Part shown: piece after piece, positions 35,676 through 44,596 of the stretch
How the letters are laid out: each line of letters starts with the position of its first letter
How positions within the stretch are numbered: position 1 is the stretch's first letter
NCBI RefSeq assembly: GCF_002245895.1
Contig: NZ_NPJZ01000001.1
Span: 1,896,501-1,960,500, forward strand
Reading direction: 5' to 3'
DNA from: Rhodococcus sp. OK302
Lineage (GTDB): Bacteria; Actinomycetota; Actinomycetes; Mycobacteriales; Mycobacteriaceae
Length of the DNA stretch: 64,000 bases
Program-made: the position numbers and the translations under genes
The notes under the pieces: generated by a model
The model's input: the letters and a program-made list of their open reading frames with translations, nothing else
The model's database searches: none
What the model was told of the DNA's origin: nothing

Positions 35676-36770
35676 ATGCCGACCGCAGATGAACTACTCG
35701 GAACGGCTGTCGTCGCGGACTTGGCGCGTTGTCTCGAACGCGCGACGGGGCGAAAACGTCTGGACGGCGTGCGAGGCTCGGCCGCGGGATTCGAAGGATT
35801 GAGCCTGAGTGAACGCACACGGGTTGTCCGGGATGCGATGCTGAACGAGCTTCCCGACGACTATTCGGCTTTCGCGCAGATCATTCGCGCAGCCTTGGCC
35901 GAGGACGCATTCACCGGGTGGATGATCTGGCCGGTCACAGAAGCTGTCGCAGTGTCGGCAACACAAGATCCTGAGCGATTCGACGACGGAATGGCGTTAC
36001 TCGCCGAGCTGACTTGCCGTTTGACCGGTGAATTCGCGATTCGTACGTTCCTCGACGCGAATCTCGAGCGAGCGTTGGAGATAGTGCTCGGATGGACTGA
36101 TCACGAGGACGAGCACGTTCGACGCCTTGCCAGCGAGGGAACGCGGACACGGCTGCCGTGGGCTCGGCGAGTGAAGGCACTGACAGCGCAGCCCGAGTCC
36201 ACGATTCCGATTCTCGACGCGTTGTACCGCGACGAGTCCGAGTACGTGAGGCGATCGGTCGCGAACCACCTCAACGATCTCAGTCGTGCTGATGCAGCAC
36301 TGGCCGTATCGACTGCGAAGCGTTGGTTGCAGGCTTCCGATTCCAACACCCTCAAGGTCGTCAAACATGCCCTACGGACATTGGTGAAGTCCGGTGACCC
36401 AGATGCACTGTCGCTCTTGGGGTTCGCGCCGCCGGTCAATGTAGTGGTTTCGGAATTCGTGATCGATCGTGACGTCGTCGATGCAGGTGGTGAACTTAAC
36501 TTCGACTTCGCCGTCACGAATAACGGCAGTGACTCGGTGACCGTGGTGATCGACTACATCGTTCATCACGTCAAGGCCAACGGGCAGACAACGCCCAAGG
36601 TCTTCAAGCTGACTACGCGAACGCTTCCACCCGGAGTCCCCGCACTCATCGCCAAGAGGCATTCCTTCAAGCCGATCAGCACACGCAAGTACTACGCCGG
36701 TGAGCACGCCGTCGAGGTGCAGATCAATGGTGTGCGTCAGGTACGCAGCGCATTTCTTCTGGAGGCGTAG
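35676..36770 (+). CDS. DNA alkylation repair (AlkD-like) HEAT-repeat protein
   Basis: About 364 residues. The middle of the protein shows the AlkD pattern of paired helices: RALEIVLGWTDHEDEHVRRL, ASEGTRTRLPWARRV, and DESEYVRRSVANHLNDLSRA, with the WARRV motif typical of AlkD proteins. AlkD-type glycosylases remove N-alkylated purines by a HEAT-like fold. The C-terminal 130 residues (VVVSEFVIDRDVVDAGGELN to the end) look like an added beta-sandwich domain. The start is the ATG at 35676; GTG codons just upstream are alternatives. Confidence 0.82.
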   Translation: MPTADELLGTAVVADLARCLERATGRKRLDGVRGSAAGFEGLSLSERTRVVRDAMLNELPDDYSAFAQIIRAALAEDAFTGWMIWPVTEAVAVSATQDPERFDDGMALLAELTCRLTGEFAIRTFLDANLERALEIVLGWTDHEDEHVRRLASEGTRTRLPWARRVKALTAQPESTIPILDALYRDESEYVRRSVANHLNDLSRADAALAVSTAKRWLQASDSNTLKVVKHALRTLVKSGDPDALSLLGFAPPVNVVVSEFVIDRDVVDAGGELNFDFAVTNNGSDSVTVVIDYIVHHVKANGQTTPKVFKLTTRTLPPGVPALIAKRHSFKPISTRKYYAGEHAVEVQINGVRQVRSAFLLEA

Positions 36771-36881
36771 CCGGGTTGGCTGAACGAGGTGAGGCCGGCG
36801 GCTTCACCCGAGATGGGCGACGCCAGCGGTTCCACGGGCGATTAACGTCGACTTGACCTGTTCGTGAGAGAAGGGACGCCC

Positions 36882-37829
36882 GTGGCCGACATCGTGACCC
36901 GCGACAACTTCGTCGAAGCTGAAACCGCGCACTACTTCCGGGAGCAACTCGCCAAGGCCCCAGTCAACGAGTACTTCCACTCCCGGGTACCGGTGAGCGT
37001 CGAAACCCAAGTCGTGATCCGGTCGAACGTGGACCTGATCTACTCTTTCGCGGTCGTCGACGTGACCGAGGAGGCCACTTTCTCGCTCGCGCCGTCCAGC
37101 GAATACCAGGTTGCGGAGATCATCGACGAGAACCACTACGTCGTCGGAGTGATCTACCCCGGTGAGACGTTGACGGTGCGCAATACCGACCTCTCCGCCG
37201 GCACACACGTGTATGTCGCGGGCCGCACCACGACTGTCGGTGGGCTCGAACGTGCCCACGAATTACAGGACGCGCGCCGGATCACCGCCGCGACCGCCAA
37301 CCCGTATCAAGGTCGGGAGTTCGACGAGGACACCCGTAAGTCGGTCGGTGCCGAACTGGAAACCCATGCCGCTGAAGCGGACTTCTCCCAGGGCTTCGGT
37401 ACCCCAGCCAGCACGGACTCCTACCAGCACCTGCTGGCCGCCCGCCTGGGCTGGGGCGGTCTGCCGCCCGAGGATGCACAGTACTTCCAGGCTGAGGCCA
37501 CATCCACCGGTGCTGATGTGTGGACCTTCGATGTTCCGCCGCTGGACTACGAGCACAACGGATACTTCTCGGTGATCAAGTACGACGGGATGGGTTGGCT
37601 CGACGTTGACCGACCCGGCCTTTCCGACAGCGAACTGGTCCGCAACGACGACGGCACCATCAGCGTCTGGTTCGGCGACGATCGCGTAGCGAACAATCCG
37701 AACGTCATCTGCGCGACCGAGGGGCAGAAGTTCTACTACGGCATGCGTGTCTACCGTCCGCGGGACGCCGAGGAAACTCGTCAATTCATCGAAAAGGTTC
37801 GGTCGACGCCGATTACGCCGTCCGACTGA
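36882..37829 (+). CDS. DUF1254/DUF1214-type protein
   Basis: 315 residues from a GTG at 36882, which follows AAGGGA. VIRSNVDLIYSFAVVDVTEE and the segment DENHYVVGVIYPGETLTV match the conserved N-R-D-T-L-Y-S type region of the DUF1254 family, and the C-terminal YFSVIKYDGMGWLDVDRPGL with CATEGQKFYYGMRVYRP the DUF1214 end. Both families are found in secreted or periplasmic proteins without established chemistry, but here no signal peptide is seen. The gene is a single unit upstream of the DAHP synthase leader region. Confidence 0.72.
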   Translation: MADIVTRDNFVEAETAHYFREQLAKAPVNEYFHSRVPVSVETQVVIRSNVDLIYSFAVVDVTEEATFSLAPSSEYQVAEIIDENHYVVGVIYPGETLTVRNTDLSAGTHVYVAGRTTTVGGLERAHELQDARRITAATANPYQGREFDEDTRKSVGAELETHAAEADFSQGFGTPASTDSYQHLLAARLGWGGLPPEDAQYFQAEATSTGADVWTFDVPPLDYEHNGYFSVIKYDGMGWLDVDRPGLSDSELVRNDDGTISVWFGDDRVANNPNVICATEGQKFYYGMRVYRPRDAEETRQFIEKVRSTPITPSD

Positions 37830-38000
37830 CGCCTGCGATCTGGAATCGAGGTGCCGCACGATCGAGCTCGAACAGGTGCCCTCCGCCCCACGGTGGACTC
37901 GCGATGCGCACGACGCTCATGTCGAGCCTCTGATCGATTGGACCGCCAGGCCTACGGTGGCCATTCACACTCACGCTGAACTCGAGGTATGGTGGCCGAC
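37830..38000. other. Gene-free stretch before the DAHP synthase leader
   Basis: 171 bp after the DUF1254-type gene with no supported gene. The promoter of the leader peptide and DAHP synthase gene must lie in or before this stretch, but I see no clear -35/-10 pair. Confidence 0.5.
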
Positions 38001-38069
38001 ATGCAGCGCGTGTATTTCTGGTTTAGCAGGCCGGCCCCGGGTGGGCCTGCCAGCGTAACCATGCGCTGA
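38001..38069 (+). CDS. Aromatic leader peptide for DAHP synthase attenuation
   Basis: A 22-residue open frame MQRVYFWFSRPAPGGP... ending at TGA 38067-38069. The consecutive codons for Tyr, Phe, Trp, Phe at 38013-38024 are the products of the pathway started by the downstream gene. GGTGG lies 5 nt before the ATG; an in-frame ATG at 37989 is an alternative. A hairpin (38026-38050) begins immediately after the aromatic codons. This is the layout of a ribosome-mediated attenuator: stalling at scarce aromatic tRNAs would alter folding ahead of the DAHP synthase gene. Too short for most gene callers. Confidence 0.75.
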   Translation: MQRVYFWFSRPAPGGPASVTMR

Positions 38070-38105
38070 CAACCTCCACCCAAGAGCCGGATTACAGACC
38101 GGCTC
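38026..38105 (+). promoter_or_regulatory. Two candidate attenuator hairpins
   Basis: Hairpin 1: GCAGGCC (38026-38032) with GGCCTGC (38044-38050). Hairpin 2: GAGCCGG (38084-38090) with CCGGCTC (38099-38105). Neither is followed by a T-run, so if they act they may work through competition between structures or by controlling ribosome access rather than by classical termination. Confidence 0.55.
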
Positions 38106-38159
38106 GCTGGAGTTCATTTCACCTCTGGGGTCGGCCTGAGAACAGGAAACCGAAACCCC

Positions 38160-39248
38160 ATGACTGTCACCATCAACACCACAGCCACATCGGACAGCCT
38201 CGATGATCAGCGCACTGTCAGTATCAGTCCGCTCGTCTCACCGGCGACTATCCGTGCTCAGCACGCTCCCGACGAGGTCGCGGCTGCAACTGTGCGTACC
38301 GGTCGCGCCGACACCATCAACATCCTCAACGGCGATGACGACCGACTCATCGTCGTCGTCGGACCGTGCTCGGTGCATGATCCCGAAGCTGCCATGGATT
38401 ACGCCCGTCGACTGGCCGCCAAGGCCGAAGAATTGCGCGATGACCTGCACATCGTCATGCGCGTCTACTTCGAAAAGCCGCGTACGACGCTGGGCTGGAA
38501 GGGTCTGCTCAACGACCCGCACCTCGACGGCACGTACGACGTCAATACCGGTCTCGGTATCGGCCGCAAGCTGCTTCTCGACGTGTCCGGTCTCGGATTG
38601 CCGGTCGGCTGCGAATTCCTCGACCCGATCATGCCTCAGTACATCGCAGACCTCGTCAGCTACGGAGCTATCGGTGCCCGCACTGCGGCCAGCCAGGTGC
38701 ATCGCCAGCTGTGCAGCGCATTGTCCATGCCCGTTGGCATCAAGAACTCCACCGAAGGTGATGTGCAGGTAGCCGTCGACGGAACCCGCGCTGCGGCAGC
38801 AAGTCACGTCTTCCCCGGCACCGATCTCGATGGTCAGGCCGCACTGATCCGCACCGCCGGAAACCCGGATTGTCACGTTATCCTTCGCGGCGGCAGCGAC
38901 GGTCCGAACTACGATGCCGAGACCGTCGCCGATACCCTTGCGCGACTGCGTAAGTCGAATCTGCCGGAGCGCGTGGTCATCGACGCGAGCCACGGCAACA
39001 GCAGCAAGGACCACGAGCGTCAGGTCATCGTGCTCGACGACATCGCCCGTCGTCTCACCGAAGGCGAGCAGGGAATTGCCGGCGTCATGCTGGAGAGCTT
39101 CATCGAAGCCGGTCGTCAGGACCTGACCTTGGGCAAGGCCGACGAGCTCACCTACGGACAGTCCATCACCGACGCGTGCATCGACTGGTCCACCACTGCA
39201 GCGCAATTGGATCGTCTGGCGCAGGCTGTTGCAGCTCGGCGGGCCTGA
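38160..39248 (+). CDS. aroG: 3-Deoxy-7-phosphoheptulonate synthase (DAHP synthase), class I
   Basis: 362 residues of the AroF/AroG/AroH type: VVVGPCSVHDPEAAMDYA, MRVYFEKPRTTLGWKGLLND, GLPVGCEFLDPIMPQYIADL, and the metal site near HVILRGGSDGPNYD and VVIDASHGNSSKDHERQV. It condenses phosphoenolpyruvate and erythrose 4-phosphate, the first step of aromatic amino-acid synthesis. AGGAAA lies 12 bp before the ATG. Upstream is an aromatic-codon leader peptide, so aromatic supply probably controls it at the level of transcription or translation as well as by feedback. The symbol stands for the family; aroF/aroH cannot be excluded. Confidence 0.9.
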   Translation: MTVTINTTATSDSLDDQRTVSISPLVSPATIRAQHAPDEVAAATVRTGRADTINILNGDDDRLIVVVGPCSVHDPEAAMDYARRLAAKAEELRDDLHIVMRVYFEKPRTTLGWKGLLNDPHLDGTYDVNTGLGIGRKLLLDVSGLGLPVGCEFLDPIMPQYIADLVSYGAIGARTAASQVHRQLCSALSMPVGIKNSTEGDVQVAVDGTRAAAASHVFPGTDLDGQAALIRTAGNPDCHVILRGGSDGPNYDAETVADTLARLRKSNLPERVVIDASHGNSSKDHERQVIVLDDIARRLTEGEQGIAGVMLESFIEAGRQDLTLGKADELTYGQSITDACIDWSTTAAQLDRLAQAVAARRA

Positions 39249-39258
39249 CTCACAACCG

Positions 39259-40074
39259 TCAGAGCTGTAGTAGTGACCACCACAATTCGCGTGAGGCGAC
39301 CTGATACTCGAGCATGTGAGTGATCAGGTCCCTCAGCGGCTGTTGGGGTTCGAGTTCCTCGGGTAAGAGTGGATTTCGGATGATCACCGCTATCACGGCG
39401 CTGCCGAGGAGCAACGATTCGCGAGCGGCTTCTTCGCGGCTGACCGAGAATCGGCGTTTTTCGGCGGTGGTCAGTGACTCGCGGGCATCGGCGATTTCGG
39501 CGAGCAAGGTGTCTGAATCCCACAAACCGCGCACGGCCGCGTCGTCGTCGTCGGTCAGGGAGTCGACGCGCATGACCATGGACTCGGGTGATGCGCCGAG
39601 CCTGTGCAGTGCCGATCGAGCGTTGCCGACGCCGCCGTCGAGATTATTCGGACGTACTGACAGCGTCGGCGTCCATTCTGCGTAGCCCGCCAGGCGAAGT
39701 GCTTGGTCGTGTCGGCGAGCGGCCGTACGGTCGCTTCGCTTCAATGCAGATTGTTCGACAGCGATCCATGACCCATCCCAGGTCCGGAGTCGATCCACAC
39801 GTGTACGCCACCCTTCTACCTCGCCGTAGGTCGGAAATCCCTCTGGGTTGAGGATGTAGGTTCCGCGGGCTGTGCGACGTAGCTTTCCTTCTTTGCACAG
39901 GCGCCCGGCCGCCACCCGGATGCTTGACGCGGTGACGCCGATCAATTCGCCTGCTCGGGTCAGCATTGTCGTGCTGAATTCGGTCTCCGGGCTTGCCGTC
40001 GCCAGATCCAGGACAACTCGTCCGGCGGACAACGCTCGATCAATTTGTAACAACTTTTCGACAACTCCTGACAA
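39259..40074 (-). CDS. PaaX-type transcriptional regulator
   Basis: 271 residues, starting with a TTG at 40074 that sits inside the operator region. It has a winged helix N-terminus (TRAGELIGVTASSIRVAAGR, then LRRTARGTYILNP), a central Cas2-like domain and the C-terminal PaaX segment (LPEELEPQQPLRDLITHMLE). PaaX proteins repress aromatic-acid degradation genes and are released by the aryl-CoA. It is divergent from a crotonase and an acyl-CoA ligase, its likely targets. A 9-bp inverted repeat TTGTAACAA/TTGTTACAA flanks its start codon. Confidence 0.83.
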   Translation of the reverse strand: MSGVVEKLLQIDRALSAGRVVLDLATASPETEFSTTMLTRAGELIGVTASSIRVAAGRLCKEGKLRRTARGTYILNPEGFPTYGEVEGWRTRVDRLRTWDGSWIAVEQSALKRSDRTAARRHDQALRLAGYAEWTPTLSVRPNNLDGGVGNARSALHRLGASPESMVMRVDSLTDDDDAAVRGLWDSDTLLAEIADARESLTTAEKRRFSVSREEAARESLLLGSAVIAVIIRNPLLPEELEPQQPLRDLITHMLEYQVASRELWWSLLQL

Positions 40075-40086
40075 ATCTTGTTACAA
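40045..40086. promoter_or_regulatory. Inverted repeat spanning the PaaX-like start
   Basis: TTGTAACAA at 40045-40053 and its exact complement TTGTTACAA at 40078-40086, with 24 bp between. The left copy is inside the first codons of the regulator gene, the right one just upstream, suggesting a loop or dimer-of-dimers operator. Confidence 0.65.
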
Positions 40087-40137
40087 GTGGCATGGTGGGT
40101 ATTGGGAAACCTTAACCGTGAGAAGTGAGGAAGTATC

Positions 40138-40962
40138 GTGACCGACTCCGATCAGCCGGGCAGAGATGTCTACGTCGAGCGAGACAACGGCGTCACCACC
40201 ATCGTCATGAACCGTCCGGATCGCAAGAATGCAGTGGACGGACCGATGGCAGCACAACTGCGGGATGCGTTCCTCGAGTTCGAGGCCGACGACACCCAGC
40301 GAGTCGCGATTCTCTGGGGTTCGGGTGGAACATTTTGCGCCGGAGCGGATTTGACTGCTGTCTCGGATCCTGCCCGCGTGCATGAACTGCACCCCGAAGG
40401 TGGCGGCACCGGCCCGATGGGCCCCACCCGGTTGGCGCTGTCCAAGCCTCTGATCGCTGCGGTCAGTGGATACGCGGTGGCTGGGGGATTGGAGCTGTCC
40501 TTGCTTGCAGATCTACGAGTGTGCGAGGAAGACTCGGTTTTCGGAGTTTTCTGCCGACGTTGGGGAGTGCCACTGATCGATGGTGGGACGGTGCGACTGC
40601 CCCGGATCGTCGGGCAAGGCCGCGCACTTGACATGATCTTGACCGGCCGCCCGGTTGATGCGAGGGAAGCGCAGTCCTTCGGACTCGTGAATCGTGTTGT
40701 TCCGGTTGGTGAGTCCTTGGCTGCGGCACAGGAACTCGCGCGTCAGTTGACGGCATTTCCTCAGCTCTGCATGCTGGCTGACCGCGAGTCGGCCTATCGA
40801 TCTTTCGATCTTCCCCTCGCCGAGGCACTTCGAGCAGAAGGTGTTGCCGGCAATCCGATTGTTGCCGCCGAAGGCGCACGCGGCGCCGCTGAATTTGCTG
40901 CTGGTGCCGGACGCCACGGCCGCTTCGAAAACAACGATCCGAACGAGGAGAACGCCACATGA
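40138..40962 (+). CDS. Crotonase family enoyl-CoA hydratase/isomerase
   Basis: 274 residues from a GTG preceded by GAGGAAG. Crotonase landmarks: MNRPDRKNAVDGPM, the oxyanion-hole segments GGTFCAGADL and GYAVAGGLELSLLADLRV, and the second active-site region FGVFCRRWGVPLIDGG. In this subclass the usual catalytic Glu positions are not obvious, so it may be a hydrolase or isomerase as well as a hydratase. It overlaps the ligase gene by 4 bp (ATGA), which points to a linked pathway in which an acid is activated and then modified as the CoA ester. Confidence 0.85.
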   Translation: MTDSDQPGRDVYVERDNGVTTIVMNRPDRKNAVDGPMAAQLRDAFLEFEADDTQRVAILWGSGGTFCAGADLTAVSDPARVHELHPEGGGTGPMGPTRLALSKPLIAAVSGYAVAGGLELSLLADLRVCEEDSVFGVFCRRWGVPLIDGGTVRLPRIVGQGRALDMILTGRPVDAREAQSFGLVNRVVPVGESLAAAQELARQLTAFPQLCMLADRESAYRSFDLPLAEALRAEGVAGNPIVAAEGARGAAEFAAGAGRHGRFENNDPNEENAT

Positions 40963-42494
40963 TGCCCATCACCCGAGATTTGATCGTTCGAGGCGCCCGT
41001 CAGCATGGACCGCGCACGGCAGTCGTGTTCGGCGATCAGTCGATGACCTTCACCGAAGTGGATGAACTCAGTAGCCGGTTGGCGCACGCGTTGATTGCGC
41101 TGGGAGTTGGGCGCGGATCGCGAGTTGCACTGTTGGTCAACAACTCTCTCGCCAGTGTGCCGACAGATTTTGCGTGCGTGAAGGCCGGAATCAACCGGGT
41201 GCCTTTGAACTCGAGACTCTCACTCGACGAGCATTCGAGGATGCTCGAGGACACGGACAGTGCCTATATCGTATTCGGCCCCGACCTCGCAGACCGTGCA
41301 TCTGACCTCGCCGAGCGATTCCCGGATCGGACGTTCATCGGGCTCGAAACACCGAGTGGCGGAATGGATTCTCTGCTGGACCAGGCTCGGACTATGCCCG
41401 CGACCATTCCGGACGTCGAGGTCGAGGCAGAGGACGTCATCCTTACGCTGTTCACCTCCGGGACTACCGGAACTCTCAAGGCGGCGCAGCACACGCAGAG
41501 TAGTTACGCCGGAATCTGCCGAAACGTGTTGCTCAACCTCGTGCCGGTGACACCGGACGATACGATGCTGCATGCGGCATCACTGATTCACGCGAGCGGA
41601 GTCTTCGTCCTTCCGTTCTGGCTGCGCGGCGGCAAGACTGTGATTCTCCCGGGATTCGATCCGTCGACGTTCATGACGTCGATAACCGAGCATCGGGCCA
41701 CCACAATCAACTTGGTGCCGACCATGATTCAAATGCTCGTCGAACGGCCGGATTTCACCACGGCCGATATCTCCAGCCTGAAAGCGGTGATCTACGGTGC
41801 ATCGCCGATGCCGCTCGCGACCATCGAACGAGCGATGGACGCCTGGGGGCAGCATCGATTCCTGCAGTACTACGGACAGACCGAAGCACCCCTGTGCATT
41901 GCCGTTCTGCGGCCTGAAGATCACACCCCGGAACGGTTGCTGTCCTGCGGTCAGCCGGCCATCGACGTCGAGATTCGACTGCTCGATTCCAAGGGCAACG
42001 AAGTGCCACAAGGGGAACCGGGTGAAATCGTCATCCGTTCGACGTCCGCGATTTCCGGCTACTTCAACGCGCCCGAGCTCAATGCGGAGACATTCACGGA
42101 CGACGGCTGGGTACACACCCGCGACATCGGTGAATTCGACGCCGAAGGTTTCCTGTTCCTCAAGGATCGTGCGTCGGACATGATCATCAGCGGCGGATAC
42201 AACGTCTACCCGCGTGAGGTCGAGGATGCGCTACTGACACATCCGTCAGTGCGCGAAGTGGCAGTGGTCGGTACGGCGGATGCAAAATGGGTGGAAGCTG
42301 TGACGGCCGTGGTGGTGCTGAAGGAAGGGATTGCGGAGGATGACGCACTGCAGGCGGAATTGGTAGCTCACGTCGGCGAGCGGTTGGCGTCGTACAAAAA
42401 GCCGCGACGCGTGGTCTTTGCCGAATCGGTTCCGAAAACGGCTGTGGGCAAGCTCAACCGAAAAGCGCTGCGGGACAGCCTCAACGACGCATGA
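40959..42494 (+). CDS. AMP-dependent acyl/aryl-CoA ligase
   Basis: 511 residues of the ANL superfamily. The P-loop-like motif LFTSGTTGTLKAAQHT at about 165-180, YGQTEAPLCI, DGWVHTRDIGEFDAEGFLFL and SGGYNVYPREVEDAL are the usual A3-A8 core motifs; the catalytic Lys is in PKTAVGKLNRKALRD near the end. It activates a carboxylic acid to its CoA thioester through the acyl-AMP. Together with the crotonase and PaaX-type repressor it suggests a short aromatic or fatty acid pathway whose substrate is not evident. Confidence 0.9.
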   Translation: MMPITRDLIVRGARQHGPRTAVVFGDQSMTFTEVDELSSRLAHALIALGVGRGSRVALLVNNSLASVPTDFACVKAGINRVPLNSRLSLDEHSRMLEDTDSAYIVFGPDLADRASDLAERFPDRTFIGLETPSGGMDSLLDQARTMPATIPDVEVEAEDVILTLFTSGTTGTLKAAQHTQSSYAGICRNVLLNLVPVTPDDTMLHAASLIHASGVFVLPFWLRGGKTVILPGFDPSTFMTSITEHRATTINLVPTMIQMLVERPDFTTADISSLKAVIYGASPMPLATIERAMDAWGQHRFLQYYGQTEAPLCIAVLRPEDHTPERLLSCGQPAIDVEIRLLDSKGNEVPQGEPGEIVIRSTSAISGYFNAPELNAETFTDDGWVHTRDIGEFDAEGFLFLKDRASDMIISGGYNVYPREVEDALLTHPSVREVAVVGTADAKWVEAVTAVVVLKEGIAEDDALQAELVAHVGERLASYKKPRRVVFAESVPKTAVGKLNRKALRDSLNDA

Positions 42495-42495
42495 C

Positions 42496-42536
42496 CTGCG
42501 GAGAGTCGCCCTACGTTCGGTGGCGGCTCTCCGCAG
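42496..42536. terminator. Hairpin terminator between convergent genes
   Basis: CTGCGGAGAGTCGCC pairs with GGCGGCTCTCCGCAG with one mismatch, between the ligase gene and the end of pcaF. Confidence 0.72.
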
Positions 42537-42540
42537 TGTG

Positions 42541-43752
42541 TCAGCTGAGGCGTTCGAACACTGCCGCCAGCCCCTGGCCGCCGCCGATGCACATCGTTTC
42601 GAGGCCGTAGCGGGCTTCGCGACGGTCCATCTCGCGAAGCAAGGTCGCCAGGATTCGTCCACCGGTTGCGCCGACCGGATGGCCGAGCGAGATGCCGGAA
42701 CCGTTGGGGTTGATCCGCGCGTCGTTGGGTTCGAGCTTCCAGGTGCGGAGAACTGCAAGTGCCTGTGCGGCAAAGGCTTCGTTGAGTTCGATGACGTCCA
42801 TATCGGCCAAGGTCAGTCCGAGGCGACCCAGTGCTTTCTCCGAGGCTGGGACGGGGCCGATACCCATGGTGCGGGGAGGAACACCGGCGACGCTCCAGCT
42901 CGCCAGGCGGGCAAGGGGGCGTAGGCCCAGCGCACGTGCCTTCTCTGCTGTGGTGACGATTGCCAGTGCGGCACCGTCGTTCTGGCCACTCGCATTTCCG
43001 GCGGTGACGGTCGCGTCGGGGTCGATCTTGCCGCGCATGGGGCGAAGGCGGGCAAGCGATTCCATCGAGGTATCAGCACGCGGATGCTCATCGGTGTCGA
43101 TGAGAAGGGCGTCGCCCTTGCGCTGTGGAACGGCGACCGGAACGATTTCTTCGGCAAAGATGCCGTTCTTCTGGGCGGCTACGGCGCGCTGATGCGACTG
43201 CACTGCCAGTGCATCCTGATCCTCACGACTGATGGCGAACTCGGCACGCAGGTTCTCGGCGGTTTCGATCATGCCACCGGGAACCGGGAAGTCGCGGCCA
43301 CCGGCAGTGACGCGGGCGCGGGCCAACCGGTCGCTGAGCGCAACGGCTTCTCCCTTGACGCCCCAACGCATTCCGGTGGCGTAAAACTCGGCTTGGCTCA
43401 TCGATTCGGCGCCGCCGGCGAGAACCAGATCGCTGCCGCCGGACTGAACCTGCATGACTGCCTGGATAATTGCCTGCAATCCGGATCCACAGCGGCGATC
43501 CACCTGCATACCCGGAACGTCAATGCCCAGTCCGCTGTTGAGCGCGGCGATGCGTCCGATCGCGGGAGCCTCTCCTCCCGGAGAGGCTTGTCCCAGAATG
43601 ACGTCGTCTACATCAGCGCCGGAAATGCCAGTGCGCGTGATGAGTTCGGCGATCAGGGTCGAGGCAAGATCTTCTGGCGCGATGTCACGGAAGACGCCGC
43701 CGAAGCGGCCTACCGGGGTTCGGAGGGGTTCACAGATAACTACGTCAGGCAC
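42541..43752 (-). CDS. pcaF: Beta-ketoadipyl-CoA thiolase
   Basis: 403 residues from a GTG at 43752, preceded by AAGGA at the right spacing. The active-site Cys is in RRCGSGLQAI (residue about 90), the His in SLGHPVGATGGRI, and the second Cys in TMCIGGGQGLA. It cleaves beta-ketoadipyl-CoA to succinyl-CoA and acetyl-CoA, the last step of the pathway. It is the last gene of pcaHGBLRF. The frame extends upstream to 43842, but homologues start at the PDVVICEPLRTPVGRF segment. A general acetyl-CoA acetyltransferase is the alternative name. Confidence 0.88.
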   Translation of the reverse strand: MPDVVICEPLRTPVGRFGGVFRDIAPEDLASTLIAELITRTGISGADVDDVILGQASPGGEAPAIGRIAALNSGLGIDVPGMQVDRRCGSGLQAIIQAVMQVQSGGSDLVLAGGAESMSQAEFYATGMRWGVKGEAVALSDRLARARVTAGGRDFPVPGGMIETAENLRAEFAISREDQDALAVQSHQRAVAAQKNGIFAEEIVPVAVPQRKGDALLIDTDEHPRADTSMESLARLRPMRGKIDPDATVTAGNASGQNDGAALAIVTTAEKARALGLRPLARLASWSVAGVPPRTMGIGPVPASEKALGRLGLTLADMDVIELNEAFAAQALAVLRTWKLEPNDARINPNGSGISLGHPVGATGGRILATLLREMDRREARYGLETMCIGGGQGLAAVFERLS

Positions 43753-43777
43753 GATGGTTCCTTGTGGTGTGTCTCGA

Positions 43778-44596
43778 TCAGCGAGTCGCGGTCGAGGGAT
43801 TGTTCGAGGACTGGGTGCGGCCGAGGTCGACGGAAATGGCATCCGCCGTCGCGAGGGCTGCCGGCACCAATTCGGTGAGAACGGCTTCGGCGGAGTATCG
43901 AGCGGCCTGGGTCGAGATGTTCACTGCCGCAACCACGTCGCCGGTTGCATCTCGAATGGGAGCGGCGAGCGAACGCAATCCTTCTTCGAGTTCCTGGTCA
44001 ACTACGGCGAAGCCGTCGGCACGGATCTTCTGCAGCTCGGCGCGCAGGCCTACAGCAGTGGAGACAGTCTTACCGGTGAGCCGTGTAAAGGAAACCCGAG
44101 TCAGGTACGCATCGAGTGCGGCGTCGGATAGCCCGGCGAGCAATACGCGACCCATGGACGTGGCGTAGGCGGGGAAGCGAGTGCCGATGGTGATCGAGAC
44201 TGTCATGATGCGACTGACCGGAACACGAGCCACATACACGACGTCGTCGCCGTCGAGGATGGACACGGAGGTCGATTCACGGACCTTGGCAGACAACGCT
44301 TCCAGATGTGGGCCCGCGATTTCGGGCAGGGACAAACTGGAGAGGTAGCTGTAGCCGAGTTCGAGTACGCGCGGTGTCAGCCAGAACACCGAACCATCCG
44401 TACGAACGTACTCGAGTTCGACGAGAGTGAGCAGGAACCGACGCGCAGTGGCACGTGTGAGATCCGTGTGCCGGGCAACATCACTGAGCGTTTGACGCGG
44501 ATTCTCGGCGTCAAACGCCTTGATGACGGACAGTCCGCGGGCCAGCGACTGGACGTAGTCGGTTGACGGTCCCGGCGACTGCTCGTTCTCGCTCAT
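43778..44596 (-). CDS. pcaR: IclR family regulator of the pca operon
   Basis: 272 residues. The winged helix is at about 15-80 (YVQSLARGLSVIKAFDAENP, then HTDLTRATARRFLLTLVELE) and the effector domain follows (VSITIGTRFPAYATSMGRVL, AAVNISTQAARYSAEAVLTE). PcaR/PobR-type IclR regulators respond to beta-ketoadipate or 4-hydroxybenzoate-type ligands. Its ATG overlaps the end of pcaL by 4 bp. Two 15-bp motifs matching the PcaR consensus lie before pcaH, so it probably acts on the operon that contains it. Confidence 0.9.
   Translation of the reverse strand: MSENEQSPGPSTDYVQSLARGLSVIKAFDAENPRQTLSDVARHTDLTRATARRFLLTLVELEYVRTDGSVFWLTPRVLELGYSYLSSLSLPEIAGPHLEALSAKVRESTSVSILDGDDVVYVARVPVSRIMTVSITIGTRFPAYATSMGRVLLAGLSDAALDAYLTRVSFTRLTGKTVSTAVGLRAELQKIRADGFAVVDQELEEGLRSLAAPIRDATGDVVAAVNISTQAARYSAEAVLTELVPAALATADAISVDLGRTQSSNNPSTATR

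Noticed and set aside
35647..35676. Nine-codon frame (MTDQLTAWC) just before the AlkD-like gene
   Set aside because: Too short, and no ribosome binding site or conserved pattern; probably chance.
38084..38105. Second leader hairpin as a classical rho-independent terminator
   Set aside because: The stem is only 7 bp and no T-run follows, so simple termination is not supported.
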